Source of the DNA: JBDIAG01 sp047974565
GTDB lineage: Bacteria > Actinomycetota > Actinomycetes > Actinomycetales > CAWJMD01
NCBI GenBank assembly: GCA_047974565.1
Contig: JBKECN010000040.1
Coordinates: 25,238 to 89,237, forward strand
Direction of reading: 5' to 3'
Length of the DNA: 64,000 nt
Translations under genes and position numbers: made by a program
In this document: one piece after another, positions 9,174-16,966 of the stretch
Layout: each line of letters begins with the position of its first letter
How positions within the stretch are numbered: the stretch's first letter is position 1
Notes under the pieces: model-generated
Seen by the model: the letters and a program-made list of their open reading frames with translations, nothing else
What the model was told of the DNA's origin: nothing
The model's database searches: none

Positions 9174-10580
9174 TCACGAGCCCCGGCAGACGCCGTCCTG
9201 GATGGCGGCGATCTTGGCCGCCTCGGCCACCGCGGGAGCAACCCGGGAGTCGAAGACGCTCGGGATGATGTAGTCCGGCCGGGCCTGCGGGCCCACCACG
9301 TCGGCGATCGCGCGTGCCGCGGCCAGCTTCATCGAGTCGGTGATCTTGCGGGCCCGGGCGTCCAGTGCGCCGCGGAAGATGCCCGGGAAGGCCAGCACAT
9401 TGTTGATCTGGTTCGGGAAATCGCTTCGGCCGGTGGCGATCACGGCGGCAACATCCTGGATCAGCTCGGGACGGATCTCTGGGTTCGGGTTGGCCATCGC
9501 GAAGACCACAGGGTCGCTGGCCATCGACAGGACGTCCTCGCGGGTGAGCAGATCGGGCCCGGACAGGCCGATGAAGACGTCCGCGCCGGCGATCACGTCG
9601 GTGATCGTGCCCGAGAGGCGCTCAGGGTTGGTGTTGCCCGCGAACCACTGCTTGGAGGCGTTCAGGTCGGTGCGGCCGGTGTGCACCGCGCCTTGGCGGT
9701 CGACCCCGATGATGTTCGCCACGCCGGAACCCATGAGCATCTTCGACACCGCGACCCCGGCGGCGCCGACGCCGGCCACCACGACCTTGACGTCCTCGTG
9801 GCGCTTGCCCACCAGCTTCAAGGCGTTCTCCAGGGCCGCCACGGTGACGATCGCGGTGCCGTGCTGGTCGTCGTGGAAGACCGGGATGTCGAGCAGGTCG
9901 ACCAGGCGCTCCTCCACCTCGAAGGCTCCCGGTGCGGCGATGTCCTCCAGGTTGATGCCACCGAAGGTGGGTTCCAGTTTGCACACCAGGTCGACGATCT
10001 CGTCGACGGACTTGGTGTCGATACAGATGGGAAAGGCGTCGACCCCGCCGAAGTGCTTGAACAACTGGGCCTTGCCCTCCATCACCGGCATGGCCGCGTG
10101 CGGGCCGATGTCACCCAGGCCGAGCACCGCGGTGCCGTCCGAGACGATGGCCACGGTGTTCTTGCGCAAGGTGTACTCGTGCGAGAGCGAGACGTTCTTG
10201 GCGATCTCCATGCAGACCCGGGCCACGCCCGGGGTGTAGGCCATCGACAGATCGTCCATGTCCACCAGCGGCGCGGTGGCGACCACCTCGATCTTCCCGC
10301 CCTCGTGCAGCTTGTGGGTGCGGTCCTCCCATTCGAGGATCTCGACGCCGTCCAGTTCGGTGATCGCGGTGCGCACCTGCTCCTGGTGAGACTCGCTGGC
10401 GCAGTAGACGATGAGGTCGTCCTCCAAGTGCGAGGTCTTCACCACGAAGCCCTCCAGGCCGGCGATATTGGCCCCGACCTCACCGATGGCTACCGCGACC
10501 CGCCCCAGAGTGCCCGGGCGGTTCACCATCCTCACGCGCATGCGCACGGAGAAGGCGGGTGTCGGGGTCTGGGTTGCCAT
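9174..10580 (-). CDS. NAD(P)-dependent malic enzyme with ACT domain
   Basis: A 468-residue malic enzyme that decarboxylates malate to pyruvate. Residues about 10-85 form an ACT regulatory domain (VNRPGTLGRVAVAIG), followed by the malic N-terminal domain (YTPGVARVC; KNTVAIVSDGTAVLGLGDIG) and the NAD-binding domain (VVAGVGAAGVAVSKML, and FAMANPNPEI near the end). The ACT domain suggests amino-acid feedback. ATG 10580 has AAGGAG 7 nt upstream; a GTG one codon earlier is too close to that site. It is divergent from the MTHFR-like gene across about 245 nt. Confidence 0.93.
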   Translation of the reverse strand: MATQTPTPAFSVRMRVRMVNRPGTLGRVAVAIGEVGANIAGLEGFVVKTSHLEDDLIVYCASESHQEQVRTAITELDGVEILEWEDRTHKLHEGGKIEVVATAPLVDMDDLSMAYTPGVARVCMEIAKNVSLSHEYTLRKNTVAIVSDGTAVLGLGDIGPHAAMPVMEGKAQLFKHFGGVDAFPICIDTKSVDEIVDLVCKLEPTFGGINLEDIAAPGAFEVEERLVDLLDIPVFHDDQHGTAIVTVAALENALKLVGKRHEDVKVVVAGVGAAGVAVSKMLMGSGVANIIGVDRQGAVHTGRTDLNASKQWFAGNTNPERLSGTITDVIAGADVFIGLSGPDLLTREDVLSMASDPVVFAMANPNPEIRPELIQDVAAVIATGRSDFPNQINNVLAFPGIFRGALDARARKITDSMKLAAARAIADVVGPQARPDYIIPSVFDSRVAPAVAEAAKIAAIQDGVCRGS

Positions 10581-10826
10581 CACGGATCTCCTTGGGTCTG
10601 GCCACCGTGGCCATGTACATCGGCGTTGGCGAGGCTACCCTCTCGGGGGAACGTGCCCGAACGGCGGGCAGTTGCCCACGCGGTGGGCCGACGCCGGACG
10701 GCATCGGCCCGGTGCAAACAGCAGCCGCGGTGCACCACGGCCACGACGCCGGGCAGGCGGACCGTGCCGCAGGCGTCCGGCTGCCACGTCCCCGAGCCCC
10801 GGGGAGTCATCGATGGGAGTTCACAC

Positions 10827-11768
10827 GTGCAGGCACGACTGAGTCAGGCTCGCGAGCGGGTCTTCCGTCGCGCGGACCGGGGCGTGCTGCTCTACGGAGT
10901 CACCCCGCCCCGCCAAGCCACCCCTGCCGACAAGGCCGAGGAGATCGCCAGGGCAACCCTGGCCAGGCTGGCGCCTGTCGGACTGGACGCGCTCGTGCTC
11001 TACGACGTAGACGCCGAGCAGGAGCGCTCCGACGACGAGCGACCCTTCCCGTTCGTCCCGATGAGTGACCCGTTCGCCTTCTACATCGACCATCTGGGCG
11101 AGTGGGCCAAGCCGGTGGTCATCTATCGGGCGGTGGCCAAGTACGAACCGGAGCAGTTGCGACAGTGGATGGCCGATGCCGACTCCGATCGCCTGCTCAC
11201 CGTGCTGGTGGGCTCCTCCTCCCACCGGCAGAAGATGCGGACGTCGCTGCCCGAGGCGTACCAACTGCACCGTGCGGCCAGCCCGCAGTTGGGGCTGGGC
11301 GGGGTGCTCATCGCCGAACGGCACGCCGCCAAGGGGGACGAGCATCGACGGATGCTGGACAAACAGCGCCAGGGCAGCAGCTTCTTCATCTCGCAGATCT
11401 GCTACGACCTTGATCACACCCGGAATCTGTTGTCGGACTATGCCTACACGTGCCGTCGCGAGGGCATCGAGCCCACGCCGGTGGTGCTCACCCTGGCTCC
11501 CTGCGGATCGGCCAAGACGCTGGACTTCATGACCTGGCTCGGTGTCGACATCCCCCACTGGGTGCGCAACGACATCATGTTCTCCGACGATCCGCTGGGG
11601 GAGTCCTTCGACCAGTGCCTGGCCTCGGCCCAGGTACTGCGCCGTTTCTGCCGCCGGCTCGGCCTGCCCTTCGGGATCAGCGTGGAGAGTGTCACCAATC
11701 GCAAGGCGGAGATCGAGGCCTCGGTACAGCTTGCCGTGGAGATCCGCGCCGTGCTGGATGGCCCGTGA
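10827..11768 (+). CDS. methylenetetrahydrofolate reductase-like protein
   Basis: A 313-residue TIM-barrel protein resembling the MTHFR family, which reduces methylene-THF to methyl-THF. The motif SSFFISQICYD (near residue 190) resembles the FFxTQ segment of MetF, and LAPCGSAKTLDFMTWLG resembles the following MetF region. The N-terminal FEFFPP motif of MetF is replaced by LLYGVTPPR, so this belongs to a divergent branch like the short non-canonical mycobacterial enzymes. The GTG start has GGGAG upstream. The reading frame stays open far upstream, but that part is antisense to malic enzyme and is not coding. A different folate or flavin role is possible. Confidence 0.6.
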   Translation: MQARLSQARERVFRRADRGVLLYGVTPPRQATPADKAEEIARATLARLAPVGLDALVLYDVDAEQERSDDERPFPFVPMSDPFAFYIDHLGEWAKPVVIYRAVAKYEPEQLRQWMADADSDRLLTVLVGSSSHRQKMRTSLPEAYQLHRAASPQLGLGGVLIAERHAAKGDEHRRMLDKQRQGSSFFISQICYDLDHTRNLLSDYAYTCRREGIEPTPVVLTLAPCGSAKTLDFMTWLGVDIPHWVRNDIMFSDDPLGESFDQCLASAQVLRRFCRRLGLPFGISVESVTNRKAEIEASVQLAVEIRAVLDGP

Positions 11769-11850
11769 GTCGCCAACGGCGGCCGTGGGGAACAGCTCGG
11801 CCGGTGTAGTCCAGGGCTGCCCGCTTCAAGGGTCTCGCGAGAGTCTCCGA

Positions 11851-11866
11851 TAGCGTTCCAGTGGTG
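11851..11866 (+). promoter_or_regulatory. TAGCGT -10 element, leaderless start
   Basis: TAGCGT (11851-11856) lies 7 nt before GTG 11864, and no ribosome binding site is present. This fits transcription starting at the initiation codon. Confidence 0.35.
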
Positions 11867-12757
11867 AGCATTCGTGGCGGGGAGCACGGCGCTGCCCGTC
11901 CACCGTGGCAAGCGGTGTCGGCAGACCTGCGGCGTCCGCCCGGCATGCCCGAGCCGCCTGCCTGGCTGGAACGGCTGATGTGGCTGGTCAACCGTGGTCT
12001 GCAGCGGTGGGGCAAGGCTGGCTTCGTCATCCTTGTCACCCTGGGGACGTGCGTGGTCACCCTGCTGATCAATGCGCTGCTCGTGTGTGTGCTGTGGGGC
12101 CCCGACATGCTCTTCGTCTGGGAGAACTTCTGGCAGCCCCTCATCGTGGCGGCCTTCGTCGCCCCTGCCGAGCTGTTGCCGGCGCTGGCGATGCTGGGAT
12201 ACCTCGACCGGCTCTCCTATGGCTACCGCCAGCTCGCCGAGCACGACCCGTTGACGGGGGCGCTCAACCGTCACGGGTTGTTCGAGCGGATGTCGCAGGC
12301 ACCCGTGGGGGCATTGGTGGCCGTGGTGGACATCGACAGGTTCAAGTCTCTCAATGACACCCACGGGCACCACTACGGAGACGAGGTGCTGGTCGCGACC
12401 GCGGGGCGCCTGCGCTCCATCTTTGGCGCGAGCGCGCTGATCGCCCGCACCGGAGGCGACGAGTTCGTCGTCATCTCCCCAGGGCGGGCCCAGGTCCAGG
12501 ACACCCTCAGCATCGAGACCCCGCACGGCCCAGTCACCGCCAGTCTTGGCACCGCCACCCTGGACGGCGTGTCCGCCGCGCCCGCCAGCCACCCGTGTGG
12601 TGATCACAGGGACGGGGCCGCCGGTGATCCCTGGGCGGCGGTCGGGCAGGACCCGAGCCCTGCTGACCGCATACGGGAGGTGGAGGCTGCGGTGGCGGCC
12701 GCCGACCACGCGATGTACCTGGCCAAGCGGGCCAGACGCCCGAACAGCGGCGCCTGA
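11864..12757 (+). CDS. GGDEF-domain membrane protein (putative diguanylate cyclase) 1
   Basis: A 297-residue protein. Two hydrophobic helices lie in the N-terminal half (around residues 50-75 and 85-110), followed by a GGDEF domain: HDPLTGALNRHG, DIDRFKSLNDTHGHHYGDE and TGGDEF. The metal and substrate motifs are intact, so cyclic di-GMP synthesis is plausible. The RxxD inhibitory site normally five residues before GGDEF is absent. A polar insert of about 35 residues lies near the C-terminus. GTG 11864 is chosen on the -10 spacing; GTG 11861 is equally in frame. It lies just upstream of a paralogue on the same strand. Confidence 0.82.
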   Translation: MSIRGGEHGAARPPWQAVSADLRRPPGMPEPPAWLERLMWLVNRGLQRWGKAGFVILVTLGTCVVTLLINALLVCVLWGPDMLFVWENFWQPLIVAAFVAPAELLPALAMLGYLDRLSYGYRQLAEHDPLTGALNRHGLFERMSQAPVGALVAVVDIDRFKSLNDTHGHHYGDEVLVATAGRLRSIFGASALIARTGGDEFVVISPGRAQVQDTLSIETPHGPVTASLGTATLDGVSAAPASHPCGDHRDGAAGDPWAAVGQDPSPADRIREVEAAVAAADHAMYLAKRARRPNSGA

Positions 12758-13113
12758 TCAGGCGGGCGCCAACCGTCCGCTGCGCCGGTTGTGGGCTGCG
12801 CGTCCGATCCGGGCGCCCGGCCCGGTGATTATTGTCCAGCCGAGTGATTCCGGGTTCGCCAGGACGGCCGACTGCCTAGGCTGGGCCCTTCGGCGCCCGG
12901 TCTTGGATTCCTGACCGGGTTGGCGGGTTGGCGATCCCCAGTCAGGGTGGCAGGTGCAGTCAGGGTGGCAGGTGGACACTGGTGACCAGCGAGGGCGACC
13001 GGCCGTGGTGAGCGATGAGCCGAACCGAGCCCGCGGCAGGGCGCCGGGGTGGGCAGGTACGCGCCCCGGGCATGCGGGACCTTGGTGACGTCGATCGGGC
13101 GAAAGGAGAGGCG
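12758..13113. other. intergenic region with 18-bp tandem repeat
   Basis: A 356-nt gap between the two GGDEF genes with no convincing gene. It holds two adjacent 18-nt copies (12940-12957 and 12958-12975) of AGTCAGGGTGGCAGGTG plus C or G, a small AT-rich patch near 12825-12836 and a possible TAGGCT -10 hexamer near 12877. The second gene's own ribosome site is at its end. Confidence 0.6.
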
Positions 13114-13881
13114 ATGAGTGGCGCCGCGACGCCCCGTATGGGCGCCCAGCGGCGCGGCTGGCTGATGGCCTTCTTCGCCAGGCTCACCGCGTGGGACGAC
13201 CGCCTGGGCAGGCGGATGCTCCTGGCGTTGGTCGCGGTCACCGCGGCCTCGGTGTCGGTGTTGATGAGCTGGCTTCTGGTGGCCGTGTTCACCGGCCCGC
13301 AATGGGTCTTCGACTCGCCGATGCCAACCGTCATCCCGCTGCTGACGGCGGGCATCTTCGGGCCACTCATGGCCAACGCCTTCCTCATCGTCCTGGACGA
13401 TGCGCGTGAGCTGGGCGAGGCGTACCGGCAACTCGCCGAGCACGATCAACTCACCGGCACCTTCAACCGCCGTGGCCTGTTCTCCCGGGTGACCCACCTG
13501 CCGATCGGTTCGTTGGTGCTTATCGCCGATATCGACGCCTTCAAGTCAGTCAACGACGAATATGGTCACGATCACGGAGATCGGGTGCTGATCGCGACAA
13601 CGTCGATGTTGCGTGAACTCGCCGGCCCGGAGGCGATCATCGCCCGGATCGGCGGAGACGAGTTCGTCGTCGTGGTGCCACCCGGAGTGGACATCGACCT
13701 GCCGCAGCCGGCCAAGCTCGCGCTGCGATCGTGCCAGGCGGGCACCACGGTGAGTATCGGCCAGGCGTTGCACGACGGGGTGAACTTTGACACCACCCTG
13801 GCCGCGGCGGACGCCCACCTGTACGCACTCAAGCCGCAACGATCCCGACTGGCTCATTACCCGCGGAGCTCCCAGGAGTAG
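13114..13881 (+). CDS. GGDEF-domain membrane protein (putative diguanylate cyclase) 2
   Basis: A 255-residue paralogue of the preceding gene with the same layout: two N-terminal membrane helices (LLALVAVTAASVSVLMSW and a second near residue 75), then GGDEF motifs HDQLTGTFNRRG, DIDAFKSVNDEYGHDHGDR and IGGDEF. The shared segment YRQLAEHD directly before the domain supports a tandem duplication. No RxxD inhibitory site is visible. ATG 13114 has AAGGAG 6 nt upstream; the frame is open 33 codons further but lacks a better site. Confidence 0.83.
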   Translation: MSGAATPRMGAQRRGWLMAFFARLTAWDDRLGRRMLLALVAVTAASVSVLMSWLLVAVFTGPQWVFDSPMPTVIPLLTAGIFGPLMANAFLIVLDDARELGEAYRQLAEHDQLTGTFNRRGLFSRVTHLPIGSLVLIADIDAFKSVNDEYGHDHGDRVLIATTSMLRELAGPEAIIARIGGDEFVVVVPPGVDIDLPQPAKLALRSCQAGTTVSIGQALHDGVNFDTTLAAADAHLYALKPQRSRLAHYPRSSQE

Positions 13882-13960
13882 GAACCCCTCGGCATGCCGG
13901 GTCCATTTCACCGTCCGGCATTGCCCTGGACCGGATCCGGGCGGGTCGGGCGGTGCGGCG

Positions 13961-13975
13961 TAGGGTTCAGCCATG
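13961..13975 (+). promoter_or_regulatory. TAGGGT -10 element, leaderless panB start
   Basis: TAGGGT (13961-13966), then 6 nt, then the panB ATG. No ribosome binding site lies between them. This is the clearest example of the leaderless layout in the window. Confidence 0.5.
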
Positions 13976-14821
13976 TCGCAGGAGACGAGCAGTCCGTACG
14001 GTGGTGCAGTCCCCGGACCCAAGCGGGTACGGGTCAGGCACTTCTGGAAGGCCAAGCAGTCCGGAACGAAGATCGTCGGTCTGACCAGTTACGACTTCAC
14101 CTCGGCGCGGATCTTCGACGAGGCGGGGGTGGACTTCCTGCTGGTGGGCGACTCGGCAGCCAACGTCGTCTACGGCTACGACACCACGCTGCCGATCCGC
14201 GAGTCCGAACTCATCGCCCTGTGTGCCGCCGTGGTGCGTGGCGCCAAGCGGGCGCTGGTGGTGGCGGACCTGCCGTTCGGCTCCTACGAATCCGGCCCGG
14301 ATGAGGCCCTGCACACCGCGATCCGATTCATGAAGGAGACCGGCGCGCACGGGGTCAAGTTGGAAGGTGGCGAACGCAGCGCCCCGATGATTCAGGCCAT
14401 CGTCCAGGCCGGCATTCCGGTGATGGGGCACATCGGCTTCACCCCGCAGTCCGAGCACGGCTTCGGCGGCCACGTCATCCAGGGCCGGGGCGAGCCCGGC
14501 GAAGCTCAACTGCTGCGCGACGCCAAGGCCGTCGAAGAGGCCGGCGCCTTCAGCGTGGTACTGGAGATGGTGCCCTCGGGTGCCGCCGCCAAGGTCACCC
14601 AGGAGATCGGCATTGCGACCCTCAGCGTGGGTGCCGGCCCGCATTGCGACGGTCAACTCCTGGTGTGGAGCGACTGGGCGGGTTTCACGGTCGGGCGGGT
14701 TCCCCGGTTCGTCAAGCAGTACGCCCGCCTCGCCGACCACCTCACCGAAGCCGTCCGTCAGTTCCGGGCGGACGTCGACTCCGGTGCCTATCCGGCCAGT
14801 GAGCACGAGTACGAGGGCTGA
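13973..14821 (+). CDS. panB: 3-methyl-2-oxobutanoate hydroxymethyltransferase
   Basis: A 282-residue ketopantoate hydroxymethyltransferase, the first step of pantothenate and CoA synthesis, using methylene-THF. Typical motifs are LTSYDFTSARIFDEAGVDF, LLVGDSAANVVYGYDTTLP, VADLPFGSYE, GAHGVKLEGG and GHIGFTPQSEHGFGG. It appears leaderless. It is not in an operon with panC or panD here. Confidence 0.96.
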   Translation: MSQETSSPYGGAVPGPKRVRVRHFWKAKQSGTKIVGLTSYDFTSARIFDEAGVDFLLVGDSAANVVYGYDTTLPIRESELIALCAAVVRGAKRALVVADLPFGSYESGPDEALHTAIRFMKETGAHGVKLEGGERSAPMIQAIVQAGIPVMGHIGFTPQSEHGFGGHVIQGRGEPGEAQLLRDAKAVEEAGAFSVVLEMVPSGAAAKVTQEIGIATLSVGAGPHCDGQLLVWSDWAGFTVGRVPRFVKQYARLADHLTEAVRQFRADVDSGAYPASEHEYEG

Positions 14822-14891
14822 TCCTGCGGCTCCGATCGCGCGGCACTCGATCGCAGGTCCGGCCGGTGCCTCGCCCAGAGTGGGAGTCTGG

Positions 14892-15527
14892 TCAGCGCCG
14901 CTGCCCGGTGGGCAGTTCGGCGTAGTCGGCGTCCGGCTCGGGTGCCCCAGCGAGGTCATCTCCGAGTTCGGGGAGGCCAGGCGGTGCCAGCGGTCGGGAA
15001 TCGCCTGCCTCGGCGCGTCGGTGCAGCCAGCCCGCCACCACGAAGACGATCGCCGATGCGAGGGCCGCGGCGCCGGCCCCGAGGGTGTTCAGCAGGACGT
15101 CGTCGATGTCCGCCGAACGGCCGGTCAGGCCTTGCAGGGTCTCGATCCCCACCGAGAACGCAGCTGCGACGAGAGTGGTCCGGATCCATCCCCAGCCCAG
15201 TGCCGGGCGGGCCAGTAGGCCGAACGGCACCAGCATTGCCACGTTGCCGATGATGTTGAACGCCGAGACTCCCGGGCTCGCGTAGGCAAGCTGGCGCCGG
15301 ATGGTGTCGAGCGGAACCAGGTTGACCCCGCCGCCAGCGGGATTGGCAAGCCACAGGGTGAGGTAACACACTCCGACGACGGACGCGCCCCACAGCAGTC
15401 GAGCCAGCACGCGCCACCACAGTCCGCTGCGGCCAGGTCGCGAGGCCACTGCGGCGCACACCCCGAAGGCGAGCACCAGCCCGGCGACGGCCAGCGGAAG
15501 CGCGCCTCCGCTCAGCAGGAAATCCAT
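14892..15527 (-). CDS. VanZ-like family membrane protein
   Basis: A 211-residue protein with about five hydrophobic helices and the VanZ features NLVPLDTIR, NIIGNVAMLVPFGLL, GIETLQ and the acidic DIDDVLLNTLGA. VanZ homologues are linked to teicoplanin resistance or envelope functions, but most are of unknown role. The last 40 residues are polar and disordered-looking. It is convergent with panB. Confidence 0.86.
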   Translation of the reverse strand: MDFLLSGGALPLAVAGLVLAFGVCAAVASRPGRSGLWWRVLARLLWGASVVGVCYLTLWLANPAGGGVNLVPLDTIRRQLAYASPGVSAFNIIGNVAMLVPFGLLARPALGWGWIRTTLVAAAFSVGIETLQGLTGRSADIDDVLLNTLGAGAAALASAIVFVVAGWLHRRAEAGDSRPLAPPGLPELGDDLAGAPEPDADYAELPTGQRR

Positions 15528-15682
15528 CGGACCATGCTCTCATCGTCTGCGGACGACTGCGGGCGAATCGGGCGCACGGCGCCGGTTGCGACGAGGGCCT
15601 TCACGGGATGTGCACCTCGGGCACGACCGGGGTGCACACCTAGGCCCGGGGTGAACCCTGCGGTTTCGGGTCGGTTGGGCGT

Positions 15683-15886
15683 TCAGCCGCAGCAGCCGCC
15701 CCCGCAGCAGCCACCCGGCGCGGGGTCCGGGGACGCTCCGGATCCACCGATCGCGACGGCGGAGAGCAGTTTGACGGTGTCGGTGTGCCCGCCGGGGCAC
15801 GCCGCCGGCTCTGCCGAGGCCGCCATCGGGCGGGTCACCTCGAAGGTGGCGCCGCACTGACGACAGCGAAAGTCGTATCGAGGCAT
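15683..15886 (-). CDS. FmdB-family zinc ribbon protein
   Basis: A 67-residue protein with an N-terminal zinc ribbon (MPRYDFRCRQCGATFE with CxxC) and a Gly/Cys tail, CCGGGCCG. This is the FmdB/CxxC_CxxC_SSSS regulatory-protein family; its function is poorly defined. In the second half of the ribbon only one Cys (AACPGGH) is kept. TATGCT lies 6 nt upstream of the ATG and there is no ribosome site, so the message is probably leaderless. Confidence 0.85.
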   Translation of the reverse strand: MPRYDFRCRQCGATFEVTRPMAASAEPAACPGGHTDTVKLLSAVAIGGSGASPDPAPGGCCGGGCCG

Positions 15887-16022
15887 GCGGGTAGCATAAG
15901 CGCGGCCGACGGACGCCGTCCGGAGGTCGCACACGGCGACGCTGTTCGCCGACCGTCCGCGAGAAGTTGCCACCAGGCGTTCGGCCCAGGTCAGGCACGT
16001 AGGTGATCAACGAAAGGCTCCG

Positions 16023-16631
16023 ATGCTGGACCTTGCCACCGTGGCGACCGCCTTCGCGGTCATCCTGCCGGTCGAGCTACCGGACAAGACGTTCATCGCC
16101 ACCCTCGTGCTGTCCACTCGGCTGCGTCCCCTCTTCGTATGGATCGGGGTGGCCTCGGCTTTCGCCGTGCACACTGCCATCGCGGTACTGGCGGGCGGGC
16201 TGCTGACCTTGCTACCGCGCACTCCGATCCTGCTTGCGGCGGCAGCGCTCTTCGCCGTGGGTGCGGTGCTGCTGTGGCGGCAGGCGTCGTCGGCGCAGGA
16301 CGCCGAGTCGGCCGAGCGCGAGGAGATCGACGCCAAACTCGCTCGCTACTCCGACATCCGGGGCTTCAAGGCGGTCGGGGTCTCCTTCGCGGTGCTCATG
16401 CTGGCCGAGTGGGGAGACCTATCTCAGTTGTTCACCGCCGGTTTGGCTGCCAGGTCTGGTGAGCCGTTGTCGGTCTTCGTCGGAGCCTGGTCCGCGCTGG
16501 CCCTGGTCTCCGGTCTGGCGGCGGCGCTGGGTCGGGTGCTGCTGGCCCGGATGCCGATCCACCTCATTCAGCGCATCGCGGCCGGGATCTGCGCGCTGCT
16601 CGCGGTGCTCACCCTCATCGAGGTCTTCTGA
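16023..16631 (+). CDS. GDT1/TMEM165 (UPF0016) family transporter
   Basis: A 202-residue membrane protein with six predicted helices in two related halves. Each half carries the family E-x-x-D type motif: ELPDKTFIATLVLSTR near residue 18 and EWGDLSQLFTAGLAA near residue 130. Members exchange Mn2+ or Ca2+ for protons and in bacteria often export manganese. ATG 16023 is preceded by GAAAGG. No manganese riboswitch is seen in the short upstream gap. Confidence 0.86.
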   Translation: MLDLATVATAFAVILPVELPDKTFIATLVLSTRLRPLFVWIGVASAFAVHTAIAVLAGGLLTLLPRTPILLAAAALFAVGAVLLWRQASSAQDAESAEREEIDAKLARYSDIRGFKAVGVSFAVLMLAEWGDLSQLFTAGLAARSGEPLSVFVGAWSALALVSGLAAALGRVLLARMPIHLIQRIAAGICALLAVLTLIEVF

Positions 16632-16739
16632 GTACAGCCGCGCCCGAGCGACAGTAACCGTTGGTTGGGACTGCGCGACGAGTGTGTCCTTCGTCACCCC
16701 GGCGTCTTCTCACATCGGGTAGAACCGGTTGTGCGAGAC

Positions 16740-16794
16740 ATGTTTCCAGCCCGAAACATGACTGACTTCTGGTGAAACATCGGCTGCCTAGCGT
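16740..16794 (+). promoter_or_regulatory. narK promoter with GlnR-type GAAAC boxes
   Basis: A perfect inverted repeat ATGTTTC-N6-GAAACAT (16740-16759) is followed by a second GAAAC at 16774, offset 21 nt. The hexamer TAGCGT (16789-16794) starts 10 nt after that box. The same GAAAC/10 nt/TAGCGT geometry precedes nirB. The rest of 16632-16966 (335 nt without a gene) holds the transcript leader up to the narK ribosome site AGGAGGG. Confidence 0.6.
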
Positions 16795-16966
16795 GGCTGT
16801 CACATACGTAGTCGTGTGGTGAGCGTCGAGGTATCCATCCGACGATCGACAGGCCCCGGCAGGTGGCTTCCTTGTTCCGTCCAGATTCGTGTGCGCGGGC
16901 TTTGACACCCGGTCGACCTGGATCGCTTCGTCGCTCACCACTGGCCAGGTACACCCAGGAGGGCTG

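Noticed and set aside
8952..10826. Long open plus-strand frame leading into the MTHFR-like gene
   Set aside because: It is antisense to the malic enzyme and S4 gene, its composition is that of a shadow frame (His/Gly/Asp-rich), and a proper start with a ribosome site exists at 10827.
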